NCBI GenBank assembly: GCA_024364735.1
Contig: JAGFNQ010005191.1
Coordinates: 62,001 to 126,000 of the forward strand
Source of the DNA: Boesenbergia rotunda
Lineage: Eukaryota > Streptophyta > Magnoliopsida > Zingiberales > Zingiberaceae
Direction: 5' to 3'
DNA: 64,000 bases
Positions 32,869-45,212 of the stretch are shown piece by piece. Made by a program: the position numbers and the translations under genes. The notes beneath the pieces were generated by a model that made no database searches, was not told the DNA's origin, and was given only the letters and a program-made list of their open reading frames with translations. The first letter of the stretch is position 1, and each line of letters opens with the position of its first letter.

Positions 32869-33712
32869 TGCTTTCTACAACCCTAAGGCAAGGATGGAGA
32901 GGGAGGAGAAATCATATCCTTGTAGCGTGGTCTTCATGAAGGTCTTTCTTACTCCTAAGGTGGATGGCATCAAGGAGGCGACGGGAAGGGCACTAGGGTT
33001 TCCTCTAGAGGAGAGAATCCTTACCCAAGGACTTAGGGCAAAACCCTAGGCCATATGGCCTAAGATTTAAAGATCCCATTTCAAAGGAGAAGAGCCCCCT
33101 TTTATAGGGGCGCAAGGGCAGCGGCACGGGCCGTGCTGTATGGCACGCCTCGACCTTGCAGCATGGCACGCCCCGATCATGCCTTCTACTGTGATGCCAC
33201 ACGTCTGGGGCAAGGGGTCATGCTAGAATCGACAATGGTGGCATAGCCAAGGCACGATCATGCCTAGGTGGCACGGCCTGACCATGCCACTCTCACTCGA
33301 GTTGGCACGACCCAACCATGGTTGCGGCTACAAGAAGGGGCACGGGTCATGTCATAGGACACAACCTTGTCGTGGGAAACTATATGGTCATGCCTGGGGG
33401 CACGACCTCATCAAGTAAAGTAGCACGGGTCGTGTCAAGGAGCATGACCTGGTTGTGGGAGCTATAGGGCTTGTGCCTCCAAGGCCACAACCCATTCTCG
33501 TCAAGATCTTTGGCTTTTGTCTTGCTCATTTTTGTGTCCATTTTGTTCCAAATTGCTCTCTAAAAATAAATGAGAGAAAAGCAAATCTTTGAACTAGAAG
33601 TAGAAAATATACTAATTAAATAATTAAGAGGGTACAATCATATTGATTTCAAAAATAATACTAAGTGAATGAGCATTAATACTAACATAGTATATCAAAT
33701 TTATTCTCATCA
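32869..33712 (-). repeat. Right (5') LTR of G, outer piece
   Basis: Matches 16150-16932. Minus-strand TATA box (tataaaa, 33100-33106) within cccctataaaaggggg. The GGCACG/GGTCATG-rich block 33110-33500 would be U3. Ends TCTCATCA at 33712. Confidence 0.85.
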
Positions 33713-34051
33713 GCAAACTGCCACTTTTAACTAGGAGGCTATAAATAAAGCCCTGAACCCAGTTGTAAAATATACACCTGAACTTATATTTCTATTCTTC
33801 ACTATTTTTGTACTTAACTACTGTAAGGGGCTATTCCACCTTCGACATTGTCAAAGAAGGAGCTTTTTGATAGTGAGCTTACTAATGCAACCACCCAGAT
33901 TGTAAACAAGTAACTCTTGACTCCTTACTTTTATTTTATATTATTTGTTTTATCTAATTAATCAGTGTGTTCTTGCTAAGTATGAAGCAAGAGAATTTGA
34001 ATTTCATTTGCAAGCAATTCACTCCCTCTAGCAAGTCAACACGTACCAATA
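33713..34051 (+). repeat. 5' LTR of F, right piece
   Basis: Duplication copy gcaaa, then a match to the F 3' LTR 44575-44912: tttttaactaggaggctat, aaggagctttttgatag, ending acgtaccaata where the 3' LTR has atgtaccaaca. Confidence 0.8.
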
Positions 34052-34128
34052 ATTGGTATTAGAGCCTGGATGCCTTAGAAGGATTAATCCCCAACAAAAG
34101 CAACAAGACAATGGCCTGATCAAGCATC
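34052..34128 (+). other. F primer site and leader
   Basis: tggtattagagcc at 34054-34066 is the Met-tRNA primer site with one change. A short leader with an atggcc start (34111) follows, cut by J at GCATC. Confidence 0.7.
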
Positions 34129-34138
34129 TGTTAGTAGG

Positions 34139-36636
34139 AGCCCTAGAGCCAATTATGTGATGATTGACTAGGGACATTTTGTATCATTAATAAAGGCATG
34201 ATTACTATACTTACTTTGTATTTGTGCCAAATAACTAAGTATAATAATGTCCTTGGGTAGTAGGTGTTAGTAATATGAGAGAAGTGTCCTAAGGCAATCT
34301 CCTTATGATTGTAATAATTTATTTTAATAAATGAATATTCACTATTTGAGTATACATGTTTATGTATTTGATTGAGATCTTAAACTCATTTACTGAATGT
34401 CCACAATACAATTCACAGCATGAGAGAATTTGTGATGAATTCACAACTAGTGATTATCTCTACATGTGCAATTGTGAAGTATTGAAATTGTCCCTAGTCG
34501 ATGAATTGATAAAAACGGACACTATCAATTCTGTTGAGACTAGCATGGGTTATTCTCTAATCAGCTGATTCTCACTGGCTGGTGACATTGGGATGTCCGG
34601 AGATAAACATGAATGCTAGTTAAGGGAACTAGTTCATTGGAGTGACTGGCTGTAAAACTTCATATGGTAGTCTACATATAGACATGTCAGTGAAGTTCTT
34701 ACTGCAGCTTAAGTGCAATGTTCCTTTGACTTGCGGTGTTCAAGTCATCTTGGTCATGGAGACTTATACTTTGACATCTTAAGCAAGCATCTCCAAGGAG
34801 GTGTGGACCCAGGATGATTGGGTATAAGCCGAAGTGCCCGAAGATGTTTGAACAACCTATAAAGGATTCACCACTCCTTGCGAGGAGATGTATACCCAAG
34901 GCCTATCGTCGGATTGTTACTCGAAGCCTCTGGCAGAGCATGACATGTTCAGAGTATGAATCTCTTAGATACATGAGAGTAATTAGAATCCGTAGGACGA
35001 GAAAACGTTACTTGGGCTAGGTGTGACGTAGTCAACCTAGTGGGGACTGACACACATAGACCATGTCCTAAACCAAGTGGGTATAAGATGGTGAAGGGAA
35101 TGGGGCACGATTCATTAAAGCTGCTGAAGGGTTTCAGAATAGTTTCTGAGGTCAACCGTTGATCTTTCGATTAATTGGGGATCATGATGTACTGCTAGGT
35201 GCCACTCATGATCGTTCTATAATTGGTTAATTATAGATGGCCAACATAAATCGAAGGCCTATTTAGTGACACGCACTACGAGTGATCCGAGGGATTTAAA
35301 ACAAGTTGAAAATTAGATTTTCCGATCAAAAGAGATAAGTCGAATCTGAATTTTTCAGAGACGCATTGGAAGCATAAAATGGCTAAGTCTTTTGAAGACT
35401 TATTGGATGAATTAAATGAGTTTAATTCGTACGGTTTCGGCTTGGGTTTGGCCGGCCAAAGAGGGTCCCCACCCTCTTTGTTTGGCCGGCCACAATAAAA
35501 GGGGAGAACCAAATTGTTTGGTTCAAATTATAAAATAAACCGCGTGTGGTTTGTTTTATAAAATTATGGATAAAGAAATTTATATAAACGGATTTATTTT
35601 TCATGGAAATTAAAATGAACCATGGATTGGTTTATTTTATTTTATAAAATCAATAATAGATTGATTTACCATGATAAAGAAATTTATATAAAGAAATTTA
35701 TATAAACGGATTTATTTTTCATGGAAATTAAAATGAACCATGGATTGGTTTATTTTATTTTATAAAATCAATAATAGATTGATTTACCATGATAAAGAAA
35801 TTTATCTGAAAAAATTTATATAAAGAAATTTATATAAAGAAATTTATATAAAGAAGTTTATATAAAAAAATTTCTTTCCATAAGAAAAGGGAGACATGGT
35901 TGTTTTTATTGTAAATTATATTATGATAAAAATTTGGCATAATGGAATAATTCATAGAAAAATTTATAAGATAAATTTCTTATGAAAATTTATTCCGTTA
36001 AAAGGAGACTTGGCGATTAAGAGGCTACTATATAAAGGTACCAAGGCAAGGCTTGGAAATTAATCAAAGAAATCAAAGATTCTTGCCTAGCCTCTCTCCC
36101 TCTCCTTCTCTCCCTCTCCATCCTCTAGTGGTGCCAGCCCTAGAGGCCCTCCTTTTGGTTGCCTTGAGCTTCCACCACCAAGAAGAGGCCGAAGAAGAAG
36201 AAGAAGTGGGCACGACTCCTTCCTTCCTCCCGGAATCTTGATTCCATTCTTCGTTTGGTGGTTAGTCTTTCCATCTCTCTCTTGGTATTCTTGTCGTGCC
36301 TTTGGAGAATCTAGTAGTTCTTATCGGCACGAAACTCGTGGCTTTGCGAAGTCATCCCGAAGAAAACTCGGCGTGGACGCGAATAGAGGCGGAGCTTCCA
36401 AGGGACGCTACGGTTGGATCTCGTCCCTTTCTACGAGTTACGCGAGGTATTAAGTAAATTAGTTTACTTTCTGTAAAATTTTAAATGTATGATCATGTCT
36501 CCACAACATAAGGTTGCATGCTAGATACGTGGTTAAAATAATTTGAGAAATTATTTATGCTAAACCTTCCGCTGCACGTAATTAAATTTTAAAATTACGA
36601 ACTCGTATCCATGTCAACATTCACCCGGTCCCAACA
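34139..36636 (+). repeat. LTR K nested in J (2498 bp)
   Basis: Bounded by GTAGG at 34134-34138 and 36637-36641. It begins AGCCCTAGAGCC rather than TG and ends GGTCCCAACA. TATA box tatataaa at 36029-36036; gtggacgcgaatagaggc matches the J tail. Includes gggacattttgtatcattaa near its start, a sequence I associate with plant copia LTRs. If the first bases were lost, the duplication would still read as seen. Confidence 0.65.
35565..35870 (+). repeat. Direct repeat of about 120 bp plus (aaagaaatttatat)n
   Basis: gataaagaaatttatataaacgg through attgatttaccat occurs twice (from 35569 and from 35690), followed by about four 14-15 bp aaagaaatttatata units. Inside K's U3. Confidence 0.75.
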
Positions 36637-37447
36637 GTAGGTTCTTATCTACATTATATCGATTGGTTGAATCGATAATGAGATGATGTAGAGAACACTA
36701 CTCTAAACCATTCCTAGTCAAGTATTAATATTTAAGGATAATATTAATGCATGGAAACTAGCATGTAGGTCAACTGATGACTTGAGCTCACAAGTCATGG
36801 ATATGTGATATCAAGTTGACACATGGGTATACATTGGAGAATGTGTACTGAATTGACCCGCCATGAGAAAGTTTCATAGATTGTCATATGAGTGTCATAA
36901 ACTTTCTCATGTGACTATTAGTATGAATAATCCTTAGACATGAAGTCACTACGGTTCCCTACATAAGGAGTTATGTACTTTGGTATCGTCAAACGTCACC
37001 TGTAACAGGGTGGACCATAAAGGCGATCACTGGGTATGTACTCAATTATGCGGAGGGATGTGAGTGATGTAGATGAGATCTATCCCTCCCATATGACGGG
37101 AGTGATATCTGTGGGCCCCTTGATCGAGTAGGACTACTGAAATGCATGACCATGCTCAAATGAGTCAATATGAGATATTGAGCTTATTTGATTGAGTGAG
37201 TCTACTCGAGGATCAAGAAACACAAGATTGATTGAGGATGACACGGTCTATGCCTCATTAGTCAATCTAGATATCAAGGATAGAAGGACAAGGTCATACA
37301 TTATCATAGTCACGGAGGTTTAGTCGGATCTCGACTTTTCTTGTTACTTGGGTAGCAATGATGCATTGCTAGATGCCGCTCATTGCTTATGTGTCTAAAG
37401 CGTTTAGGCACATTGCCAACATCGCGAGAACCTATTGGGTCACACAC

Positions 37448-37690
37448 TAAGGACATGATGCTTCGGGAAATCCGAGTTGGGAACTCGGGAGATCTGAGCC
37501 CGAGTTGGGAACTCGGGAGGTCAGTTTGGAAGCTCGAGTTGGGAACTTGGGAGCGTGGGTCGGGAGCTCGGAGCTCGGCAGACTGAGTCGGAGCTCGGCA
37601 GACTGGGTCGGAGCTCGGCAGACTGGGTCGGAGCTCGACAGACTGGGTCGGGAGCTCGACACTCAGGAGACTTGGTCGGGAGACCTGGTC
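37448..37690 (+). repeat. 20-bp repeat, ggagctcggcagactgggtc type
   Basis: About four close copies (37565-37650), with looser gggaactcgggag units before and gtcgggagctcgaca after. In the U3 of LTR J, upstream of its TATA. Confidence 0.75.
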
Positions 37691-38253
37691 GGAAGCCCGA
37701 GAGGCCTGGTCGGGATTATAGGGAAAACTCATTAAAGTGTTTAATGAAGGAAAAAGAAAAGATTCTTTTCTTGCATGGGAAAAGATGAAGAGCCACATGA
37801 AAAAATGTGCTCTTTATTAGTATTAATGAAGGAAGCCAAAGAGACACAAACCTCTTCATATTCATGGGATGATTATAAAAGAGGGCTTGTGACTTTGGAT
37901 GAGGTCTTCTTCTTCTTCTTCCCTCCCTCATCTTCCTCTTTTGGCTGAAACCCTATTGTAGGGTTCTTGGTGTTCTGCGAGCTACCTCAAGTTGCTAGCA
38001 CAACTAAGGTAGCTCTCCCGAAGTTGAGAGATTGTATCCGTGTGGATACGAATAGAGGCACAGACGCTTGAACGTGCAAGAGATCCGGCGCATTTTGGAC
38101 GAGCGGGATAAGCAAAGGGCATGCTCCAAAGGTATACACTGTAGATAGATCTATTAGAAAGATGAATTTTGTACGAGTTTTCTTTCGCATGGATCGCTCG
38201 TGGGTTCTTGTTTCCGCTGCATTTTTATGTTTTGGTGCCGAAAAAACCCAACA

Positions 38254-39119
38254 GCATCTACCAGACAAAATTCGAGATGGAGTTCACGACATGGAGCGTA
38301 AAATAGAGGCATACTTTAAATTTAAAATTTTGTTAATGATAAAATACAATTTTGAAGTACCTAAGGACAAGAACGGTGAAGAAAAAGAAGAGTATCTTTG
38401 GAACAAGAAGCAACAAATAGATTTTGTGGCCAGCGCTAAAGTAGAATTTCATCTACTAAGTGTAATATCGCCTCATGAAGTCAACTAGATTGGCACTTAC
38501 ATTTTGGCCAAAGACCTATGGCAGAGATTACTGGAACTTCATGAAGGTACCTCGGAGGCCTAGCTAGCAAGATGAAATTTGCTGAGAAACCAACTAAGCA
38601 ACTTTCGTGTGGAAGAAGGAGAAAAGATGACCCATCTGCATGCAAATTTCAAGGGGCTAATCATCAGACTCACTAATCTCAGAGAAGCTGTCTGAAATTG
38701 GGATTCACTCTGTTATGCACTCAATGCCTTCCCAAGCACCCAAGAGTGCACATCAATATTAGATTCTTAGTAGATATAAAAGGGCTTGAGATAAGTATTT
38801 TAGAAGAACTATTCTCTCCCTTAGAACTTCACGAGTCTCAATGTGAAGGAATAAAAGAAAAGATGAACAACAACATTGCCCTGAAAGCAAAAAGGGTCAA
38901 ACCAGATTTAGAGTCATCCCTCGACAAGGATCAAGAGACTTACATTGTAATGAAATTTAAAAAGTTCTTTAAATCTAATATTTTTGACAAGTCATAGGCT
39001 AGGAAACTTCTACAGAGTAGAAGAAAAATAAGGTGCTACAACTGTGATGAAGAAGGACACATCAAAAACAGCTGCTCAAAGCTGAAAGGCAAAGGACAAA
39101 AAGTTTAAGTAAAAGAATC
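38254..39119 (+). pseudogene. gag of element F, first part, decayed
   Basis: Copia gag fragments in one main frame with many stops: RLLELHEGTSEA (compare IELHEGTSD in B and D), CYALNAFPS, ELFSPLELHESQ, and a zinc knuckle CYNCDEEGHIKNSC near 39035. Related to the B/D gag but clearly divergent. Cut by LTR L at GAATC. Confidence 0.75.
39115..39119. other. Target-site duplication of L (GAATC), left
   Basis: GAATC before TGTCACG; repeated at 42405-42409. Confidence 0.85.
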
Positions 39120-42100
39120 TGTCACGCCCCAAGACCAAAGGAGTCACTGATCTAACATAAAATCGGATAACATCTCTCCTATACGACCGACAATTTAAAA
39201 CATACAAATAACACACGCAATTTAATAATGGCCTCTGGCCTCAAATAATGATATAACATATAGAAAGCAATGCCTCAATGACTATAAAAAAGATTAAAAA
39301 AACTCACCTGAGCTGCCCCTTGGGCAAGCGCGCAGTAAAACAATGCACATAATATCCAACAGAGGATTAAAAATATAAACCACACATCAAATAGAACTCA
39401 ATACAAGTCCACGTCATAAAACAAATATAGAATAAAAATAATGCTGTAATAGAAAACCAAAATACGTGGAAGCACCCAAAGCTAATGTCGTAGGGACCTA
39501 GAGCTGGCAATTGGAGCTTCCCTAGCGACCAATGAACCTAAAGATAAAAACATGGTGAACGGTGGTGAGTCCAAATAAACTCAGCGAATACTAAAATAGA
39601 TATGCATAGTAAGCTATACTAGTAGTACGAGTCACGCTGATACAGTCACGTGTACAGAAGATAAGACAACTGAAAATACTAAGGGAAAGTACATACTAGA
39701 GTCCATCTATCTTGCAGGGTGATATAATCAACTCCTATACAACATCAAAAACAATACATGATCCAAATGTGTATATCTCCTATATATGCATGTCAAACAT
39801 ATGCATCAATCCAATGCAACAAGCATAAACAAATGTACAAAACATAAATGCACATGATGCAATGACCTGTACTGTACGCACCCCGACCACCACCAAACTG
39901 GCAATTAGAGGAATAGGAGATAGGCAAGCCAACCACTTGCAGCTGCATAGAGATAGCCAAGCACTCGTGGCATATAAAAAATGAAGCCCACTACTCGTGG
40001 CTATGCAAGCATGACGCTCATCACCTATGGTGATGAAAGTATGAAGCCCAATACTTGTGGCTATGCAAGTATGACACCCAACATCTGTGGTAATACATGT
40101 ATGTAGCCCAGCACTTGTGACTATGCAAATATGAAGTCCATCACCTGTGGCTATACAAGTATGACACCCAACACCTGTGGCGATGCATGTATGTAGCCCA
40201 ACACTTGTGGCTATGCAAATATAAATCCCAACACTTGTGGCTATGCAAGTATGACGCCCAGCACCTGTGACTATGCAAATTTGACACCCAACACCTGTAG
40301 AGAATGCAAAACTCAAACATGACTGGGGACGGGCTCAGACCTCAGGGGAGCCAGTGGTCACCATCATGATAATAGCACAATGCTATAAGCTCAATCAAGA
40401 TAGGAAACCTGATTGCATGATGGATTCAAATCCTAGGGGTGCCGATGATGGCAAGTATGTGACTATACAAAGTCTACAACTCAGTATGCAACCTTGAGTG
40501 TAGTGTAGGCTAACAACACCCTCTTCACTAACCAAATCCTTAACCATATATCTATATGAAAGGTATATGTTTAACATATGTATCCTGATCTATTAATCAT
40601 ACCCTAGTATCCATGCAAGGTATATCTAGAAATCAGCCAAAACATAGATATAAAGTGACCTACCACCATATTTAAGCACATATGCACGCATGACAAATGT
40701 CGAGATTGTATGAAGCTAAATAGGAATCAACTCAAAGGGTAAATAATAGATATCAAAAAATGATGAACGAAGGCATGTATAATATATAAATATACTATTA
40801 TCTATAATAAACTATGCACAATAATATGACAGTATCTGAAAAGATAAGTCAGAGGTACCCACCTCAATACGAAGAAGTCCGTGAGCATAGGGAACTCCCC
40901 GCCCAAAAAATATATATATATATCTCCGTGACCGATCAATGTCCTATACATAGAACACAACTTAGCTAATTATGTATTTAAAATATTAGCTAAGTTTTGC
41001 GCCAAGTGTATTTGAAATCAACCTAACTTCACATCTACCTAATCAATAGCCTAGTATAGCACCAATGAGTCTAACCAAGCGAACTCATGGTCGAGATCTA
41101 AGCACACTCTAAGATTTTGCTCACTATAAAAGAAAGTAAGATCAAAGGGATCAACCAGTATTCAAATCAAACAAAACCCATTCCTCCTACTAATCTCATC
41201 AGAACCCATAGAATTCCAACACAATTGGTAGCGCATGGCATGCACACATAAGCAAAACTCCTCAAGACCTAAGCTCACAACATCATTGAGACAATGACCA
41301 AAACCATACTAGATCATAACCACTGATAAGAAAGAACAATTCCAAATGAATCCCTTCACTAACACGTTCATGCATATCCATGGAATAACTCCAACTATAG
41401 AACCATGAAACCAAGATTCATCAAAACAGGGCAACCGCAGGACACCCAAAATCAAATCCCGAGTTCAAAATTTAAACACCCAAGCTGAAACCACATGAGC
41501 GAAGCTTTCAGCACAAAACACCATCCCCCTAAACCAAATCGACATTGAGACCTCAATCTCGATCAATTTAGAGGAGAAATACCAATTTATTTCTACTGAT
41601 CCAACTGAACTACTAGCAATTCCAACCAAGAGTAAATTCCTTGATAATGATCCTTACCTATGCTGGCACGCATGAAGCCCCTCCTTAGATCCTATACACT
41701 TTCTCTTTAATCCTTAGGTCAGATCCTCCTAACCCGTCGAAGATTGGCCATCAGCCATTTCTTGAAACACATAGGGAGAAAGTCAACAAAACCAGACAAG
41801 AATCCATCGCAGAGGAAAGAAGGATCAGTGGTATCTCTCATGGACTCACCTTAAGCCGGGGGAAAAAGAGCTCGCGACCTCCGATCGGCTACTAGAACCA
41901 TAGCAAGGTGGATGCCGCCAATAACCGAGAAGTCTGCGATTTCCACAGAATATAAATCTGGCCTCCTTGAGCTCGCGACGGAGTGGTTTGGAGGAGGGAA
42001 GCACGTCATGGTTGCGAAGTGGAATCCCGGGGAAATAGTGAATGCAGCGTTGCTTGCCCGAGAGCGAAGAGGGGAGAAGAACTTGGCGTAGAGGAGTGGA

Positions 42101-42404
42101 GTCATTTTGCGATTAGCCCCTCCCAGTTTGGCAAATCCCACCAACACTCTTAATTTCAAAACCTTTAGCCCTCACCTCCCTTAAAGTTTGGTTTACCCCT
42201 CCAAAACTTAGGCTTTAACATTAAACCCTCTCCAAGTTCCAACCATCCGATCCAAACCCTCAAAAAAGGCTTCCTTTCATTTAAACCCCAAATAAGTTTT
42301 AGGTTTAAACCATTAAACCCTTTTAACTTAATTCGTAGACCCGGAATCCATACACAAAATTTCAAAAAATTTCTGGACTGGGTTTTGCACCGCCGTATTT
42401 AATA
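39120..42404 (-). repeat. Solo LTR L, gypsy-type (3285 bp), minus strand
   Basis: TGTCACGCCCC start and TATTTAATA end on the plus strand, i.e. TATTAAATACGG...GGGGCGTGACA on the minus strand, the same ends as LTR I. A perfect GAATC duplication flanks it, and gag reading resumes across it. No coding region. Contains the 30-bp minisatellite 39950-40310 and a (TA)n run at 40908-40922. Confidence 0.8.
39950..40310 (-). repeat. 30-bp minisatellite in LTR L
   Basis: About eleven units of the type tatgacacccaacacctgtggc + gatgcatg; 30 bp is a multiple of three, so an open frame on the minus strand (39780-40316) runs through it with repeated HTCIAT. I read that ORF as a by-product of the repeat. Confidence 0.85.
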
Positions 42405-42920
42405 GAATCTCAAAGCAACATGGGATGAGACATCATTAGTAGAGTCCGAGCTCGAGGAATACGTCGGACTAGCACTAATGACAAGTCCGAGCTCAAGGAA
42501 TACGTCCGAGTAGAGTCCGAGCTCGAGGAAACCACTTCGGGAGAGAACGGGAGAGCATATATTGATGAATCTGACATGGTGAGTGAGGTACGACTCTTAC
42601 CCTCTGACCAAATGTATGAGGCCATTAAAATGTTAAGTAGAACTTTATGTAAAATTAGGACAAAATATTAAAAGGTTAAGAAAGAATTTTCATGTCTACA
42701 AGTAGATTTTGATAAACTCAAGGGTGAAAATGCAAAATTAGAAGAGTTAGTGTTAAACCAAAAAAAGACTTAAAAAATTGTCTATAAATTCAATGTTTTT
42801 ACAAGTTTCAAACTATATTATGAAGGATTAAACTGTTATATAAGATATCACAAGGCCAAATTAGAAAAGTATCAAAATATGATATTTCATGAAATACTTA
42901 ATGAATCTAGTAGGAAATAA
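42405..42920 (+). pseudogene. gag of element F, second part
   Basis: After the GAATC copy, ATWDETSL corresponds to ATWDESS of the D gag, followed by an acidic/Ser region and a coiled-coil stretch (KKEFSCLQVDFDKLKGENAKLEE, in part). Ends around SSRK near 42918. No pol follows: F has lost it. Confidence 0.65.
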
Positions 42921-44000
42921 TTTATATTGGATACAAAAATCTATTCTAATCTATTAGATTAATTCCATGTGCTTGCTAGAATTGAATAATTATGTTTTTA
43001 ATTTTTTTAATTTTATAGTTACTTGAAAATAATCTTTTGAAAGCATTTTGACTGGACATAATTTGTGTTAAATATATCGATGATAGATACCTATGTTCTC
43101 TATTGGCAAAAAATTTTTCAAAATTTTTTGACAATTAAACGAATTTTTATGAAATTTTTATTGTAAATCTAAATTTTAAATTTAAAAATGTTTTTGATAT
43201 GATTTTTGGAAAACTGATTTTTTGGAAAATTTACCGTATTTTAACTATTAAGGAAATTATCAAAAAATTTTATAAGTCAAAATATATTTTTAAGATTTAA
43301 TTTTAAAATTTTATAATTCTATAAAGAAAATATTTTTTAATATAATGATATTTTATTTTTTTGTAAATTTTTTTGTACATTTCGATTTATTATTTTTGCA
43401 CCTTGATAAAAATTTAGAAAATTTTCTAACTAATAAATAATTTTCAATAGAATTTTCTTTTGAATACGAACTTTTAAAATTAAAATTTTTTAGAGATAAA
43501 TCATCATTGAAACTAATTTTTCAATGAATATCAACTAGATTTCATGATGTAAAAATATTAGTAAATTATTTCGCTAAAGAATTTTATTTTTTAGTAATTA
43601 TTTTCCAAAATAACTATTTCCATTGAAATTAATTATTTTGAGAAAAATAAAAATAGTTTTTGTGGGGGAAATGTTTTAAAAATGAATATTTAGTAGTAAC
43701 AAATTTTTTTGGCATTTTTGGTTAGATATAAATAATTTTGAAATTATTTTTCAAAAATCTGGGTTTAAATTTTAAAAATTATCTAAGTTGAAAAATAGTT
43801 TCGAAAATTTACGGAATCTTAGTTCAACGTTCAACTACCTCTTGGAATCTTAGATCTAAATGGGAGATTTATAAGGGTTAAATTAAGGAGGATGTTTATT
43901 TTTAAACTTCCATATTTATTCTTAAACTTAATTGCTATATTTAAGTTTTTACTGTAACAAATTTTTTTCATGTTTGTTATCTGTAACTTAACTCGGGTTG
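42921..44000 (+). other. A/T-rich non-coding stretch of F
   Basis: Very A/T-rich, no ORF, no clear match. Probably the F 3' region after loss of pol; the 3' LTR start is not resolved (a gggaga tract at about 43860 is a possible polypurine tract). Confidence 0.4.
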
Positions 44001-44912
44001 ATGACTATAATAAATGAGAATTTGTAAGTACACCGGGTTGGTTTTGATGTGATTAATCGAGTCAAGTTAGATCATGTTATTTTTTTGATACTTTATGTCT
44101 AAATATGTAGGAACTTAGGAACACAAAAAGTCAAGTTGATGACGTAGTAGGCGAGAAGGATGACACGGGAAGAGAGTTGATGGACTCAGTGCATCCGAGG
44201 GACGATGAGCTGTGGAGGGGCACACTGGTGGAGCATAAATGACGCGTACAATGCCTGAGCGATGAGAAACCGAGAGGAAGCCTGCTCGAGGAAAATGTCA
44301 GAGTTGGATTCGGGTGAGCTCAACTTTGGATGCATCACCCAAGCAAGTGGAATTCAAAGAATGGTGAATATTGAGGTTGACTATTCTAGGCACCTGGAAC
44401 GATTCTAGGCACATTGACTCTAGGCAACCTATATTCCTTTCAGGCGTCTGGAATCCAAGCACCTAGATTGCTTTCAGGCACCTGGAATGCCCAGATCCAT
44501 TGCACAGATAGTTGCGGCATGGATAAAAATTTGCCCATCTAGAGGTGCCCGAATTTTGTTATATCAACAAATGATCATTTTTAACTAGGAGGCTATTAAT
44601 AGAGCCTTGAACCAATTGTAAAATATACACTTGAACTTACATTTTTGTTCTTCATTGTGTTTTTACTCAACTGCTATAAGGGGCTACTCGCCTCCGATAC
44701 TGTCGAAGAAGGAGCTTTTTGATAGTAAGCTTTATCATCTTAGATTAACAACCATCCAAGTTGTAACCAAATAAATCTTGTCTCCGTAATTTTCTTTTAT
44801 GTTATTTGTTTTATATAATTAATTAGTGTATCATTGCCAAGTAAAATGTATGAGAATTTGAAATTTTATTTGTAGGTTATTCACCCTTCTATCCGGTCAA
44901 CATGTACCAACA
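44000..44912 (+). repeat. 3' LTR of F (left limit uncertain)
   Basis: 44330-44912 matches the two 5' LTR pieces (5535-5781 and 33718-34051) in order, and ends atgtaccaaca. Repeated ggcacctggaat-type motifs at 44390-44490. Confidence 0.7.
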
Positions 44913-45212
44913 ATTAATTCATCGCAAATCAACAATAAAAATAGTGACAAAAAACTCTTTTGTCGCAATACAACAATGAAATTAGCAACAAAAAACTTTT
45001 TATCGCAAAATTTGTGACACAAATATTCGTCGCATATTTCGATGCTAATTTGCAACGAAATATGAATTCATCACAATTAGCGATAAATTTTACAATAAAT
45101 GGTTCGTCACTAAATTTACAACAAACACATATTTCGTCACTAAGTTTAAATTAAATTATAGATTAAAATATTAAATTTTATGAAAATAAATAATTTATTA
45201 TTGAATTAGTTG
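44913..45212. other. Stretch with repeated TTCGTCGC/TCACTAAATT motifs
   Basis: Repeated short motifs such as ttcgtcactaaattt and tttgtcgcaat on both strands, as seen in ends of some plant DNA transposons. No terminal inverted repeat or transposase found, so class not assigned. Confidence 0.3.

Larger units (their letters stand above)
5782..33712 (-). mobile_element. Gypsy element G, non-autonomous, minus strand, host of B, D, I and SINE
   Basis: LTRs run TGATGTGG...TCTCATCA as read on the plus strand: left copy 5782-5917 + 15445-16932, right copy 22299-23395 + 32869-33712. Flanking duplication acaaa (5777-5781) / gcaaa (33713-33717), and the F LTR resumes exactly at both sides. The primer site on the minus strand at 22275-22292 matches plant tRNA-Asp with one mismatch, and a polypurine tract lies at 16933-16948. 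This fixes minus orientation and an Athila/Tat-like affinity. The internal region has only small degraded ORFs and no reverse transcriptase or integrase, so it would depend on proteins from another element. Confidence 0.85.
34129..38253 (+). repeat. Solo LTR J (with LTR K nested in its 5' end)
   Basis: TGTTA...CCCAACA bounded by GCATC at 34124-34128 and 38254-38258. Without K it is about 1.6 kb: 34129-34138 plus 36642-38253. TATA box tataaaa at 37874-37880, then an untranslated-leader-like tail with gtggatacgaatagaggc. No internal domain, so a solo LTR. The shared layout with K suggests the same copia lineage; not proven. Contains the GAGCTCGGCAGAC repeat. Confidence 0.75.

Noticed and set aside
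36053..36453. Ser/Pro- and Glu-rich ORFs after the TATA box of LTR K
   Set aside because: They lie in the R/U5-like part of an LTR, with no domain and no conservation with LTR J.
39780..40316. 179-residue ORF with repeated Cys/His on the minus strand
   Set aside because: Produced by the 30-bp period inside solo LTR L; composition is only the repeat, no known domain. Kept as a low-interest note.
44913..45212. MITE or CACTA end from TTCGTCGC-type motifs
   Set aside because: No terminal inverted repeats or duplication found; left unassigned.
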